From contig NZ_JAAOIZ010000004.1 in assembly GCF_013184525.1 (NCBI RefSeq), positions 310,001 through 374,000 on the forward strand: a stretch of DNA of 64,000 bases, written 5' to 3'. This document shows positions 53,767 to 63,707 of the stretch, piece after piece. The translations under genes and the position numbers were made by a program. Each line of letters begins with the position of its first letter. Position 1 is the stretch's first letter. The notes under the pieces are model-generated. The model saw only the letters and a program-made list of their open reading frames with translations, had not been told where the DNA came from and did no database searches. The DNA comes from Chryseobacterium sp. LAM-KRS1. GTDB lineage: Bacteria > Bacteroidota > Bacteroidia > Flavobacteriales > Weeksellaceae.

Positions 53767-53880
53767 CTAATTGGTTTCTGATGCACTGGTTACCGGAACG
53801 CTGAAATTATTGTTTAAATAATTAACGTTGTAGACCTGCCCGCTCCAAGTCCCTGTTGTGGAGTTGAAAACATATATTTA
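53767..53880 (-). pseudogene. Possible C-terminal remnant of a decayed gene
   Basis: On the minus strand one frame reads VFNSTTGTWSGQVYNVNY and LNNNFSVPVTSASETN before a stop at 53767-53769, composition typical of an exported flavobacterial protein. The frame is closed upstream, and a second frame (FADKYDHKYMFST) looks coding further upstream. This suggests a frameshifted relic, but the evidence is compositional only. Confidence 0.3.
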
Positions 53881-54040
53881 TGATCATACTTATCAGCAAA
53901 CATTAACAACAGTAAAAAACACACCTCATTTTCAGTGATTTACCTGATTCTACACCTTATTTTATTATAGAAATTTGATATAGTAAAAAGGTCCAGGCCG
54001 AAAACCTTTAAAAGTAGGCATAAAACAAACTAACATTATC

Positions 54041-54256
54041 ATGAATGCAAAAAATTTATTAAGAGTACTTATTGTAATTATCGTCGTTATTGGCGGAGTT
54101 ATTATTATTGTAATAGGCAAAAAACCATTTCCTGAGCCTGAATGTATTGTATGCGGTACTAAACTGATAACCATGCTTGGTATCGTTGAAATTATTCTGG
54201 GATTAGGAGCGCTGGTAGTGCAGAGAAACCTGATTGATAAGCAGAGAAATCTATAA
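54041..54256 (+). CDS. Small membrane protein, 71 residues
   Basis: A hydrophobic N-terminal helix (LLRVLIVIIVVIGGVIIIVIG), a short loop with ECIVCGTK, and a second hydrophobic helix (MLGIVEIILGLGALVVQ) ending in a charged tail. No family recognised. It is preceded by an A-rich leader and followed by a terminator, which supports an independent small gene. Confidence 0.6.
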   Translation: MNAKNLLRVLIVIIVVIGGVIIIVIGKKPFPEPECIVCGTKLITMLGIVEIILGLGALVVQRNLIDKQRNL

Positions 54257-54260
54257 AAAT

Positions 54261-54290
54261 AAAAAGACCGATATGATATCGGTCTTTTTT
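54261..54290. terminator. Bidirectional terminator between the small protein and lepA
   Basis: AAAAAGACCGATAT and ATCGGTCTTTTT form a perfect hairpin between convergent genes. Confidence 0.88.
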
Positions 54291-54293
54291 ATA

Positions 54294-56090
54294 TTAATCG
54301 TTTAGCTTTAATACGGCCATAAATGCAGATTGCGGTACTTCTACCCTACCAATCTGTTTCATCTTTTTCTTACCTTCCTTCTGTTTTTCCAAAAGCTTAC
54401 GTTTTCTGGAAATATCTCCCCCGTAACACTTCGCTGTAACATCTTTTCTTAGAGCTTTAATGGTTTCCCTCGCGATAACCTTCGTTCCCAATGCAGCCTG
54501 AACCGCAATATCAAACTGCTGTCTAGGGATCAGTTCACGAAGCTTTTCACACATCTTTTTACCGATATGATAGGCATTACTATCGTGAATCAATGAAGAA
54601 AGGGCATCTACCATATCGCCATTGATCAGGATATCCATTTTTACAAGTTTGGAAGCTCTGAATCCGATCGGATGATAATCAAATGATGCATATCCTTTAG
54701 AAATGGATTTCAGTCTATCGTAGAAATCGAATACAACTTCTGCCAGAGGCATATTGAATATCAGCTCTACTCTTTCAGAAGTTAAATAACTTTGGTTAAC
54801 GATCTCTCCTCTTTTCTCAATACATAAAGTCATTACCGATCCTACAAAATCAGATTTGGTAATAATAGAAGCTTTAATAAACGGTTCTTCCACTCTATCC
54901 ATTGTAGATGGATCCATCATTTCAGACGGGTTATTAATCAAAATAGGAACATCCGGTTCTTTTTTAGTATATCCGAAATAAGAAACGTTCGGTACCGTAG
55001 TGATAACGTTCATATTGAATTCCCTGTCCAATCGCTCCTGAACAATTTCCATATGCAGCATTCCTAAGAAACCACATCGGAACCCAAAGCCCAGAGCAGC
55101 AGAACTTTCCGGTTCAAAAACTAAAGAAGCGTCGTTAAGCCTTAATTTCTCTAATGAAAATCTAAGCTCCTCAAAATCCTCAGAATCAATAGGATAAATC
55201 CCTGCAAATACCATCGGTTTAACTTCCTCAAATCCTTCAATCGGCCCACTTGCGGGTTTATCGAAAGAAGTGATGGTATCTCCTACTTTAACTTCTCTGG
55301 CATCTTTAATTCCAGAAACCAAATATCCTACATCTCCACATCCAATTGTCTTTTTAGGAACCTGCTTCAGCTTTAAAGTCCCTACTTCGTCAGCTCCATA
55401 TTCTTTTCCAGTGGCAAAAAATTTTATTTTTTCATTTTTAGAAATACTTCCATTTACTACTTTAAAATAGGCTTCTATACCACGGAAAGGATTGTATACG
55501 GAATCGAAGATCAAAGCCTGAAGTGGTGCATCAGGATCTCCTACAGGAGCAGGAATTCTTTCCACAATCTGCTCAAGCAGATGGTGAACCCCTTCACCGG
55601 TTTTCCCGGAAACCCTTAATACATCTTCATATTCACAACCAATTAAATTCATGATTTCATCAGTCACTTCTTCAGGATTGGCTGAAGGTAAATCGATTTT
55701 ATTAAGAATAGGAATGATCGTCAGATCATTCTCCAATGCAAGATAAAGATTACTAATAGTCTGTGCCTGAATGCTTTGAGCAGCATCTACAATAAGAAGC
55801 GCTCCTTCGCAGGCAGCAATTGATCTGGAAACCTCATAAGAGAAATCCACGTGTCCCGGGGTATCGATCAGATTTAAAATATATTTTTCCCCTTTATATT
55901 CATAATCCATCTGGATCGCGTGAGATTTAATCGTAATCCCACGTTCTTTCTCCAAATCCATATCATCCAGCGTCTGAGACTGTAATTCCCTCTGGGTAAC
56001 TGTATTGGTATATTCCAATAAACGATCCGCCAAAGTACTTTTACCGTGGTCAATATGAGCGATTATGCAAAAATTTCGTATGTTTTTCAT
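54294..56090 (-). CDS. lepA: Elongation factor 4
   Basis: A 598-residue translational GTPase. G motifs are [14 protein letters not shown] (G1), the RGITIKSHA switch 1, DTPGHVDF (G3) and NKIDLPSA (G4). The LepA-specific C-terminal domain is present with [20 protein letters not shown] and [19 protein letters not shown]. It rescues stalled or mis-translocated ribosomes. Its length matches the family. Confidence 0.98.
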   Translation of the reverse strand: MKNIRNFCIIAHIDHGKSTLADRLLEYTNTVTQRELQSQTLDDMDLEKERGITIKSHAIQMDYEYKGEKYILNLIDTPGHVDFSYEVSRSIAACEGALLIVDAAQSIQAQTISNLYLALENDLTIIPILNKIDLPSANPEEVTDEIMNLIGCEYEDVLRVSGKTGEGVHHLLEQIVERIPAPVGDPDAPLQALIFDSVYNPFRGIEAYFKVVNGSISKNEKIKFFATGKEYGADEVGTLKLKQVPKKTIGCGDVGYLVSGIKDAREVKVGDTITSFDKPASGPIEGFEEVKPMVFAGIYPIDSEDFEELRFSLEKLRLNDASLVFEPESSAALGFGFRCGFLGMLHMEIVQERLDREFNMNVITTVPNVSYFGYTKKEPDVPILINNPSEMMDPSTMDRVEEPFIKASIITKSDFVGSVMTLCIEKRGEIVNQSYLTSERVELIFNMPLAEVVFDFYDRLKSISKGYASFDYHPIGFRASKLVKMDILINGDMVDALSSLIHDSNAYHIGKKMCEKLRELIPRQQFDIAVQAALGTKVIARETIKALRKDVTAKCYGGDISRKRKLLEKQKEGKKKMKQIGRVEVPQSAFMAVLKLND

Positions 56091-56167
56091 TTAAGAACCT
56101 TGTAATTTGCAAAGATAAAAAAAAGCAAGACAATTCATTGCTGTTAATTTTAATCAGTGAAATTAAT

Positions 56168-57187
56168 TTATAATTCCGAAGGAAAATCGTATTCTCCCGT
56201 TAAAAGATCAATATAGATTTCAAACTTATCCCCTTTTTTCATTTTCTTTTGTTCTGCTCCCTGTTGAATTGCATCAGCAACACCTCCAATTAAACCAAAC
56301 ATTCCTAATGTATTATTAGAAGCTGCAGGAAAAAGATATCCTCTGTTGCTTACCACATAAAATCCTTTTTCATTTCTATTTAAATCCAGAAAGCCTGATA
56401 ATCCCTTTTTATAAGCCTTTCCGTTTTCCACGTAAGCAAACATTTTGTAGGCAGGGATCTTATTCTTTTTACCATTTTCCTCTTTGAGTGCTTTAGTCAC
56501 CTCCCCTTTTTCATTCCTTTCAAGTAGATAATTTCCGGGCTCGGGAGTCTGGTTAAAGAATGAAACGTGATCCAAATAAATCCCATCCTTTAACTGATCG
56601 CTCTTATATATTGCATAATTGTTCCTGACAAATGATTCATAATCAGAAAGCTCGTTGATAGATACTGCATTTCCAACAGGTCTCTTTCTGTATGTTCTCA
56701 TGAATAAATCAAAAAAAACATTAGGAACATTCTTAACTAAAAGTTCTGCAATTTCCTTATTATTGAATGTAACTACAGTATCTTTTTTATATAGGAAACG
56801 ATATTGATCCCCTTCCTTTGAAAATGTCTGGGCTGAAAAATCAATGCTCCCACTAGTATTTTTTCCAATTGTTTCTCCAACACTTAATTTAAGCCTTTTT
56901 AAAATCAGAACCAGGTCTGCACTTCCTCCCTCATCATTTCCTTTTTTATACCAGTTTCCTAAATCATTTCCCGGGCTTGTAAGGAAAACAACTTCCTTCT
57001 CTTCTTTTTGATTTCCAAAAGGAAGAATTCCTATTTTTTTGTCTTCTCTTTGATCAATAACCGTTAAAGTCTTATAAGTTTCTTTTCCGTAATTTGGAAT
57101 ACTCCCTTTGAATTTGATGTATTCTTTTCCCTGAGATAATACGGTGATTGCAATAAAAAGGCTTGCAGTCTGAAGTAATTTCTTCAT
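56168..57187 (-). CDS. Exported hypothetical protein
   Basis: I start at the ATG at 57185-57187, which begins a signal peptide (MKKLLQTASLFIAITVLSQG); the longer frame adds 19 residues with no such feature. The mature protein of about 320 residues has two blocks (YIKFKGSIPNYGKETYKTLT; later NRNEKGFYVVSNRGYLFPAASNN) and ends DKFEIYIDLLTGEYDFPSEL. No family recognised. A periplasmic role is likely. Confidence 0.7.
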   Translation of the reverse strand: MKKLLQTASLFIAITVLSQGKEYIKFKGSIPNYGKETYKTLTVIDQREDKKIGILPFGNQKEEKEVVFLTSPGNDLGNWYKKGNDEGGSADLVLILKRLKLSVGETIGKNTSGSIDFSAQTFSKEGDQYRFLYKKDTVVTFNNKEIAELLVKNVPNVFFDLFMRTYRKRPVGNAVSINELSDYESFVRNNYAIYKSDQLKDGIYLDHVSFFNQTPEPGNYLLERNEKGEVTKALKEENGKKNKIPAYKMFAYVENGKAYKKGLSGFLDLNRNEKGFYVVSNRGYLFPAASNNTLGMFGLIGGVADAIQQGAEQKKMKKGDKFEIYIDLLTGEYDFPSEL

Positions 57188-57365
57188 CTTTTTTATATTT
57201 TTTGCAAAAGTAAAGATTAGTTTTAAACCAACTACACCAAACAAAAAACATTCATAAAAGTTATTAATCTCTATATTATTTTAAATCTTATTTTGAAAAA
57301 ATGTAGTCTCCCGTAACGATAATTGTTCTTACAATGCCTCCCACAAAATATCATTTCAAACATAA

Positions 57366-57403
57366 AATCAAACGACTCTTACAAAAAGATTCGTAAGAGT
57401 CGT
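57366..57403 (-). terminator. Hairpin after the sigma operon
   Basis: ACGACTCTTAC (57372-57382) pairs with GTAAGAGTCGT (57393-57403). On the minus strand it follows the gene at 57426-57935 and leads into a T-rich but interrupted run, a plausible terminator. Confidence 0.6.
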
Positions 57404-57425
57404 CCAACATTAAAAAAATAAACTA

Positions 57426-57935
57426 TTATGGGTTTTGTTTCGGCGTTCCCGAATTGTTATGATCGTGGGGCTTTCTGTCATTCATCTTATCTCTCATCCT
57501 CCACTCCGATTGGAACAATTTCAGTACTTTCTGACAGGGAACTACCCGCTGCATTTTCTCAGCATATTTTTTTCTATTATCCAGTAATTTTTGTCCCAGC
57601 TCAAAGCTTTGCTGTAGCTTGACTTTGGCTTCTTCATCAGACATTTTATCAGGATCAAAATCAGGGTTAAACTGGCTTTTTATCTGTTTCTGATTATCTA
57701 TGTATTCATTATAAATTGCCGTAAATTCTGCTTTATCTTTCTCATCTACATTCAGATTGTCCAGCATCATATTATCTCTGAATTTTTTCAAAAGATCTTT
57801 TCTCTCTTCCGGAGAAAGGTTATTGATGATCTCCTTTCTTTGTTTAGGGTCCATCTTTTTCCAGTCATAATCCGTCCTTTGAGCATGTAAACAAAAGCCG
57901 TAAATAATAAAAAGGGTAAATAATATCTTTTTCAT
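57426..57935 (-). CDS. Exported Spy/CpxP-like helical protein of the sigma operon
   Basis: A 169-residue protein with a signal peptide (ending CLHAQ). The mature part is almost all helix, with LSPEERKDLLKKFRDNMM and KMSDEEAKVKLQQSFELGQK, similar in style to the LTxxQ/periplasmic adaptor proteins that accompany ECF sigma factors. It lies 8 bases after the anti-sigma-like gene, so it probably modulates the envelope-stress output. Assignment to a named family is not certain. Confidence 0.7.
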   Translation of the reverse strand: MKKILFTLFIIYGFCLHAQRTDYDWKKMDPKQRKEIINNLSPEERKDLLKKFRDNMMLDNLNVDEKDKAEFTAIYNEYIDNQKQIKSQFNPDFDPDKMSDEEAKVKLQQSFELGQKLLDNRKKYAEKMQRVVPCQKVLKLFQSEWRMRDKMNDRKPHDHNNSGTPKQNP

Positions 57936-57943
57936 CTCTTCTT

Positions 57944-58480
57944 TTAATTATATAAATCTAAATAAACGTCTTCTGTTGAATTCTTGGCTAATTCTGCAAT
58001 CTCAGAATTAGAAAATGAATCCAGATATTCGTTCATTTTAGTTTCAGTCTGCTTTGAAACAGCGACTCCGTTCTGGGGTTTTGAAACTGTTTCTGCTTCA
58101 GTATCCTGAGAATCGTCTATCTCTGCACTTTTCTTGTTTTGAACTATTTGATCCGTGCTTTCCACAGAAATTAAATCAGATTTCAAAGTTTCGTAGGCAA
58201 GCTCGCTTTCACTCTTTGGAGCCTGGTCATTCTTTGCATAACTTACTTCAGAAATACCAGAATCTTTTATTGTATTTTGATCGGAATTGAAAACAAAAAT
58301 ACTTCCAAAGATCAAAGCTAATGACGCGGCAACCGCATACATCCAATTTAATTTAAATATGGGTGCTTTTTTATTTGCCTTCACGTCATTCATCACTCTT
58401 TCCTGGATCATATTAAACATATCATCAGGAGCTTTGTAAATGTTTTTACGTTCTAATTTCTCTATATCGAACTCTTTCAT
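57944..58480 (-). CDS. Anti-sigma-factor-like membrane protein
   Basis: A 178-residue protein with a short cytoplasmic N-terminus (about 1-45), one transmembrane helix (about 46-66, LNWMYAVAASLALIFGSIF), and an acidic Ser-rich periplasmic part. This is the layout of an anti-sigma factor, and the gene directly follows the sigma gene (13 bases). No zinc-binding (ZAS) Cys/His motif is visible, so the type is not resolved. Confidence 0.75.
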   Translation of the reverse strand: MKEFDIEKLERKNIYKAPDDMFNMIQERVMNDVKANKKAPIFKLNWMYAVAASLALIFGSIFVFNSDQNTIKDSGISEVSYAKNDQAPKSESELAYETLKSDLISVESTDQIVQNKKSAEIDDSQDTEAETVSKPQNGVAVSKQTETKMNEYLDSFSNSEIAELAKNSTEDVYLDLYN

Positions 58481-58493
58481 CTTATTATGTTAA

Positions 58494-59063
58494 TCAAAAA
58501 TTATTCTCGTAATTTTCTTTAATATATTCTTCTATCTTTTGTTTGGCATAGTGATAATTTGTTTTTAAGGTTCCTACGGACATATCAACAATTTTTGATA
58601 TCTCTTCGTAAGGCAAATCATCATAATACCGCATCATAAATACGAGTTTCTGTTTTTCAGGCAGACTCTGTATAGCATTCTGTAATAAAACCTGTATTTC
58701 ATCGGCATCTTTTTCAGCATTATCCGCTACAAGATTTTGCATATGATACTCAGCATCTTCATCAGTTTTCTGCATTTTTTTCATTTTATTAACTTGCTGT
58801 AATGCTTCGTTGGTAGCTATCCTGTACAACCAAGTATACAGCTGGCTATCATTTTTGAACTGGTGAAAATTCTGATAGGCTTTTATAAAAGTATCCTGCA
58901 ACGTATCCTGAGCAAGATCTCCATCTACAATAATTCTTCGTATATGCCAATATAATCTACTTTGATAAGCATCCATCAAGGCACGAACTCCTTTATCCTG
59001 AGTTCGGGGATTTTGCATCAGCGTAATAATTTCCGCGTCCTTAATCTTCATAGATGCTTTCAC
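58494..59063 (-). CDS. ECF RNA polymerase sigma factor
   Basis: A 189-residue sigma-70 protein. Region 2 has YWHIRRIIVDGDLAQDTLQD and TFIKAYQNFHQFKNDSQLYTW; region 4 has LPEKQKLVFMMRYYDDLPYEEISKI and SVGTLKTNYHYAKQKIEEYI. It should direct RNA polymerase to a stress regulon and be held by the membrane protein encoded next. The ATG at 59061-59063 or the one 4 codons later may be the start. Confidence 0.94.
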   Translation of the reverse strand: MKASMKIKDAEIITLMQNPRTQDKGVRALMDAYQSRLYWHIRRIIVDGDLAQDTLQDTFIKAYQNFHQFKNDSQLYTWLYRIATNEALQQVNKMKKMQKTDEDAEYHMQNLVADNAEKDADEIQVLLQNAIQSLPEKQKLVFMMRYYDDLPYEEISKIVDMSVGTLKTNYHYAKQKIEEYIKENYENNF

Positions 59064-59146
59064 TGTTTTGGATTACAAAAATATCTAAAAGTTAAATACT
59101 TTGTTCAATTTTCAGTCCAAAACTCATAAAATATTATCTTTGTTAT

Positions 59147-59896
59147 ATGCAAATTGTAATTATAGGTTCCGGAAATGTCGCTTACCATCTGGCAAAAGCC
59201 TTTGTTCTGAATAACATTCCGTTAGCTCAGATTTTTGGACGAAATGAAAAGGATTTGGAAAAAATAGCTGCGGAGTTACATATTCCTTATTCCACGGAAA
59301 AGCTCGAAGATGCCGATTTATATATTATCTGTGTAAGTGATAACTCTGTACAGAATGTTTCAGCAATGATCACTAAAAAAGATTCACTTGTTGCTCATAC
59401 TTCAGGCTCGCTTCCTAAGGAGCTTTTAGCAGGGGAGTACAGGAAAGCAAGTTTTTATCCTTTACAGACATTTTCCAAATCCAAAGATCTCACCTACAAG
59501 AAAATCCCTTTTTTCATAGAGACAGAAACCGAAAAAGATAAAGAGATTCTTTTTGAGCTGGCATCCAAAATATCTGATCATGTAATGGAAAGTAGCCATG
59601 ACAAAAGAAAATATATCCATCTTACAGCGGTTTTCGCCTGTAATTTTGTGAATCACCTTTTTTCTAAAGCCAAAGAAATATCGGATTCCCAGGAGATTCC
59701 GTTCGACTATTTTCTTCCGTTAATTGATGAAACCGTTCAAAAAATTCATGAAATTGAACCCAGGCTTGCGCAAACGGGTCCGGCTGTAAGAAATGATGTA
59801 AGGGTATTGGAACTTCATGAGCAATTGCTAAAGGATGAAAGCCTTGAAATATATAAAGTAATGAATCATTCTATTAAAAAAATGTATGGGTTATAA
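59147..59896 (+). CDS. Rossmann-like and DUF2520 domain protein
   Basis: A 249-residue protein. The N-terminal NAD(P)-binding fold is seen in MQIVIIGSGNVAYHLAKAF, VSDNSVQ and AHTSGSLP, and the DUF2520 half contains FYPLQTFSKS and ACNFVNHLFSKAKEI. It resembles 6-phosphogluconate/pyrroline-5-carboxylate reductase-type enzymes, with unknown substrate. It is first in a run with kdsC-like, maf and the PorW-like genes and overlaps the kdsC-like gene by 11 bases. Confidence 0.9.
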   Translation: MQIVIIGSGNVAYHLAKAFVLNNIPLAQIFGRNEKDLEKIAAELHIPYSTEKLEDADLYIICVSDNSVQNVSAMITKKDSLVAHTSGSLPKELLAGEYRKASFYPLQTFSKSKDLTYKKIPFFIETETEKDKEILFELASKISDHVMESSHDKRKYIHLTAVFACNFVNHLFSKAKEISDSQEIPFDYFLPLIDETVQKIHEIEPRLAQTGPAVRNDVRVLELHEQLLKDESLEIYKVMNHSIKKMYGL

Positions 59897-60404
59897 AGAG
59901 AAATTAAAAGATATTAAAGCATTCGTATTTGACGTGGACGGTGTTTTTACCGATGGAAGTGTGTATCTGATGCCGGGTGGAAATATGAGCAGAGTGATGA
60001 ATGTTCTGGACGGCTATGCAGTAGTAAAAGCTTTAAAAAATAATTATTTAATAGGGGTCATTACCGGAGGAAATGATGAAATGGTAAAACATCGCATCAA
60101 TTATCTGGGTATAGAAGATTATTATGCCAAATCACATGATAAAATGGCTGATTTTGAAGATTTTAAAAAGAAATACAATCTTAAAAATGAAGAGATCCTG
60201 ACAATGGGTGATGATCTTCCTGACCTGCATATTATGGAAAGTTCAGCCATCGCAGCCTGTCCAGAAAATGCTGTTCCCGAAATCAAAGGCATCGCTGATT
60301 ATATTTCCACAAAGCAGGGTGGAAGTGGAGCTGTACGTGACGTAATCGAGCAGGTAATGAAGGTGCAGGGAAACTGGCATGATGACAACACACAATCTGT
60401 ATAA
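59886..60404 (+). CDS. KdsC-like HAD phosphatase (3-deoxy-D-manno-octulosonate 8-phosphate phosphatase family)
   Basis: A 172-residue HAD protein without a cap domain: FVFDVDGVFTDGSVYLMPGG (motif I), ITGGNDEMVKHRINYLGI (motif II), KMADFEDF and TMGDDLPDLHIMESSAIAACPEN (motif IV). This is the KdsC arrangement, which makes Kdo for LPS. In Bacteroidota the same fold also covers N-acylneuraminate-9-phosphate-type phosphatases. Confidence 0.9.
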   Translation: MGYKEKLKDIKAFVFDVDGVFTDGSVYLMPGGNMSRVMNVLDGYAVVKALKNNYLIGVITGGNDEMVKHRINYLGIEDYYAKSHDKMADFEDFKKKYNLKNEEILTMGDDLPDLHIMESSAIAACPENAVPEIKGIADYISTKQGGSGAVRDVIEQVMKVQGNWHDDNTQSV

Positions 60405-60413
60405 ATACTTGAT

Positions 60414-60968
60414 ATGAAATTACTTTTAGCATCACAATCACCCAGAAGAAAGGAATTGCTTTCCAGCCTTGGATTTGATTTTGAAGTAGTAACAATAGAT
60501 TGTGAAGAAATCATTCCTGATGATATGGCTATTGAAAATGCGGCTGCCTATCTTTCTCAATTAAAGGCAAACTCATTCCGTCCACTTGAGGCGGGTGAAG
60601 TTTTACTCACTGCAGATACCGTTGTTGCGTTAAATAATCAAATTCTTGGAAAACCGAAAGATGAAGCCGATGCTCAGCATATGCTGCGATTGCTTTCCGG
60701 AAAAACGCATCAGGTATATACAGGAATTACCATACAGACGGTTGATCAGGTTTTTACAGAAACGGATGTTGCAGATGTGGAACTCGATGAAATTTCCAAT
60801 GAGGAAATTGATTATTATATTACCCATTACAAACCTTTTGATAAAGCAGGAAGTTATGGTATTCAGGAATGGCTGGGAATGGCAAAGATCAAAAAATTAT
60901 CCGGTAGTTTTTATACAATAATGGGGCTTCCAACCCATCTGGTTTACAAAATATTGAAAGAAATATAA
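60414..60968 (+). CDS. maf: Maf-family nucleotide pyrophosphatase
   Basis: A 184-residue Maf protein: LLLASQSPRRKELLSSLGF at the N-terminus, the TADTVVAL metal region, GKPKDEADAQHMLRLLSGKTHQVYTG and the C-terminal YGIQEWLGMAKIKKLSGSFY. Such proteins hydrolyse dTTP/UTP or modified nucleoside triphosphates. It starts 9 bases after the KdsC-like gene. Confidence 0.95.
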   Translation: MKLLLASQSPRRKELLSSLGFDFEVVTIDCEEIIPDDMAIENAAAYLSQLKANSFRPLEAGEVLLTADTVVALNNQILGKPKDEADAQHMLRLLSGKTHQVYTGITIQTVDQVFTETDVADVELDEISNEEIDYYITHYKPFDKAGSYGIQEWLGMAKIKKLSGSFYTIMGLPTHLVYKILKEI

Positions 60969-61054
60969 ATTTTTCCAATATAAAATTTTATTATTTTTAC
61001 AAAATCATCAAACTTTTGATAATAAAAAGTAGATTAGCTAGTTATATTGAAATA

Positions 61055-63676
61055 ATGAAAAAGAATATTTTATTCCTTTTAGCAGCATGTTTTGTTGTAT
61101 CCTGTGCCACCAAGGTAAAAAAACCGGAGCAACGATCAAAGTTCTTAAAAGGTTTTTCCACATATTATAACACTTTATTTAATGCAAAAGATGCATTGAA
61201 CAGTGAATTTACGACCAGAGATAAGGGGCATAAAGATAACTTTTATGCTCCTTATATTCCTATACTTACCTATGAAAATCAGCCCTTGGGAAGTGATCTT
61301 GGACAATCAACGGCCTTTGCAGAAAATTCTATGAAAATGGCCGAAGTAAATAAGCCTTCTAATTCTTCCGGAAGGGGAGCAAGCGGGCCTCCGGGTAAGC
61401 CTGGTCTCCAGGATATTCCCGGTATGGTAAAAGACAAAGTTAATTCCGCTGTTGCAGGTGTAACGGGAAATGATTCCAATCAGCCTGAGGTAAAAGGAGC
61501 TACGGCGCTTCAAATTGCAGAATCAAAGGCTTTAAAAGCTATCAATAAGTATTCGGTAGTGAGAAATGGGGAAGAAAAGAATAAACAGATTTTTGATGCC
61601 TATATGATCCTTGTTCAATCCCGGATCTATCAGGACAAACCTTTAGAAGCCCTTGATGCCTTAAATTATGTTTTCACTCATATGAAAGAAGACAAAAGAT
61701 TACCATTAGCTAAGGTTTATCAGGGACAGGCTTATGCCCAGATGAAAGATTATCATAAAGCTCAGGAGATTTTCACTAAGCTGAAAGGAGAGGGGATCAG
61801 TAAAAATGATGATAAATTATTGAGTATTTATAATTCAGAAACTCTTTTGGATGCAGGTAAAAAAGAAGAGGCAGTAAAAGAACTTGACAGAGCATTTGAA
61901 CTTAACAATAACAGTAAATTAAAAAGCCGAATTTCATATTTAAGAGGACAAATCCTGGAAGGACTGGGCCAGAATGAAAAGGCCAGAGAAAGTTTTTTAG
62001 CTGCTTATAAATATGCGAATGATTTTGAATTTGAAGTTAAATCGCAGATTGAAATCGCAAAAACCTTCAATGGAAAAGGGGATTATAATGGTGCTAAGAA
62101 TTATCTGGAGAAAATCAGTAACAAGGGAACTTACATGTCCAGAAAGAATGAATTTTATTATGCTTTAGGACTTATGGCCAACAAGGCGGGTAAAAAAGAA
62201 GAGGGGCAACAGTTTTTCAGAAAATCTTTGACGGAAAAGGTTTCTGATCCGCAGGTTCGCGGTCTTGCTTATTACGAGATAGGAAAAAACTACCTGGATA
62301 AAAATGATTACATCGGTGCCGGAGCATATTATGACTCTGCGCTTGCTGTTATGACCTATGAACCATCTAAAGTCCTTTTAAAAGATCAGTCCGAGAATAT
62401 TAAAAAGATCTCAAGAAACTATTACCTGATCAAAAAAAATGACAGTATTCTTTCATTAGCAAAAATGACCGATGCTCAAAAAACTGAATTTTTTGCCAAG
62501 CATATTGCCAAATTAAAAGCCAAGGAAGAAAAAGAAGAATTGGAAAGAAGACGTGCTGAAAGAAGTAAAGGTTTTGACACTGGAGATTATAATTCCAACT
62601 CTATTTTCGCCAATAGTTCAACTTCTTTTGAAGATTTCGGAACAGCTCCTAAAGGATTTTATTTTAGCAATACGGGAACTGTAAGCAAGGGTACTTCCTC
62701 ATTTAAACAGGTTTGGGGCGACAGGGCATTAAGTGATAACTGGCGTTATTCTAAAAAAATGTCTTCTATTGATGATATGAAGAATGAAGCGCTGGGAGTA
62801 ACATCAGCTCCTGATCCGAGACGTTTTGAACCTGCTTTCTATATTGAACAGATTCCAACGGATGCGGGTAAACTAGGACAACTGAAAAAGGATAGAGATA
62901 CGGCTTCTTTAGGATTAGGGATCATGTACCAGAACTATTTTACCAACACACCTTTAGCTACTAAAACACTGTATGATCTGGTTGATGTAAAGCCGGAAGA
63001 AAAAGTACTATTGCAGGCGTTGTATGAAATTTTTGCAATGAATTATGAGAAAAACCCACAGGCATCAGAGAAGGCAAAACAGATCCTGTTGACAGATTAT
63101 CCTTATACTTCTTATGCAGAATTTGCAAGAAATCCTAAAAATAATTCATTTGTAAAGTCCTCTGAAGATGTTGAAAATGAGTACAAAAGAGCATACGCAT
63201 TATATGAAGCAGAAAAATTCAGTGATAGTAAGAATGTCATTGACCAGACTATTGAGAAGTATCCAAAAGATGCATTAGTCCCAAAATTGTATTTACTGAA
63301 TGCTTTCAATACCGGAAAGTCCAGTGGTAAAGAAGTAATGATTCTACAATTGGAACAGATTGCATTAAATTATGCCAAAACACCGGAAGGTATTAAAGCT
63401 AAGGAAATGCTTAACTATCTGAAGAGTGATCTTGCGTTCCAGGCAACGGACAACAAAGGAAATACGATACCTCAGAACCAGAATAATGTACCAGTACAGC
63501 CTGCTTCACAGAATAATGTTCCTACCAGCCCGGATAATAACGATGCTCAAAAAATACAGGACTTTAATGGCCAGCCACCTGTAAAGAAAAAATCAAAAAG
63601 GTTTGGGAATCCTGATCAGAATAAGCAGGATCTTCAAATGCAGAATCCGAATTCACAGCCTCCAAGGCCAAAATAA
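61055..63676 (+). CDS. PorW/SprE-like type IX secretion TPR lipoprotein
   Basis: I use the ATG at 61055 (MKKNILFLLAACFVVSC, lipobox Cys17) rather than the longer frame, which starts without a signal. The 873-residue protein contains the PorW/SprE-like N-terminus (FLKGFSTYYNTLFNAKDALN), a Gly/Pro-rich stretch (SSGRGASGPPGKPG), and many TPRs (about 155-470 and 620-770), ending with an Asn/Gln/Pro-rich tail. In F. johnsoniae SprE is needed for T9SS-dependent gliding and secretion. It supports the T9SS signal on the secreted phosphatase at 16532-18385. Confidence 0.85.
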   Translation: MKKNILFLLAACFVVSCATKVKKPEQRSKFLKGFSTYYNTLFNAKDALNSEFTTRDKGHKDNFYAPYIPILTYENQPLGSDLGQSTAFAENSMKMAEVNKPSNSSGRGASGPPGKPGLQDIPGMVKDKVNSAVAGVTGNDSNQPEVKGATALQIAESKALKAINKYSVVRNGEEKNKQIFDAYMILVQSRIYQDKPLEALDALNYVFTHMKEDKRLPLAKVYQGQAYAQMKDYHKAQEIFTKLKGEGISKNDDKLLSIYNSETLLDAGKKEEAVKELDRAFELNNNSKLKSRISYLRGQILEGLGQNEKARESFLAAYKYANDFEFEVKSQIEIAKTFNGKGDYNGAKNYLEKISNKGTYMSRKNEFYYALGLMANKAGKKEEGQQFFRKSLTEKVSDPQVRGLAYYEIGKNYLDKNDYIGAGAYYDSALAVMTYEPSKVLLKDQSENIKKISRNYYLIKKNDSILSLAKMTDAQKTEFFAKHIAKLKAKEEKEELERRRAERSKGFDTGDYNSNSIFANSSTSFEDFGTAPKGFYFSNTGTVSKGTSSFKQVWGDRALSDNWRYSKKMSSIDDMKNEALGVTSAPDPRRFEPAFYIEQIPTDAGKLGQLKKDRDTASLGLGIMYQNYFTNTPLATKTLYDLVDVKPEEKVLLQALYEIFAMNYEKNPQASEKAKQILLTDYPYTSYAEFARNPKNNSFVKSSEDVENEYKRAYALYEAEKFSDSKNVIDQTIEKYPKDALVPKLYLLNAFNTGKSSGKEVMILQLEQIALNYAKTPEGIKAKEMLNYLKSDLAFQATDNKGNTIPQNQNNVPVQPASQNNVPTSPDNNDAQKIQDFNGQPPVKKKSKRFGNPDQNKQDLQMQNPNSQPPRPK

Positions 63677-63680
63677 ATAA

Positions 63681-63707
63681 AAAAGCGAAGATTTAATCTT
63701 CGCTTTT
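63681..63707. terminator. Bidirectional terminator overlapping the tsaB stop
   Basis: AAAAGCGAAGATT (63681-63693) and AATCTTCGCTTTT (63695-63707) form a perfect 13-bp hairpin with a 1-base centre. The tsaB stop codon (63693-63695) lies in its centre. Confidence 0.85.

Larger units (their letters stand above)
53728..54040. other. 313-base intergenic region
   Basis: Besides the terminator at 53734-53763, this gap holds a minus-strand stretch that looks like decayed coding sequence (53767-53880). The remaining part up to 54040 contains nothing I recognise except a purine-rich ribosome-binding area before the small protein. Confidence 0.4.
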
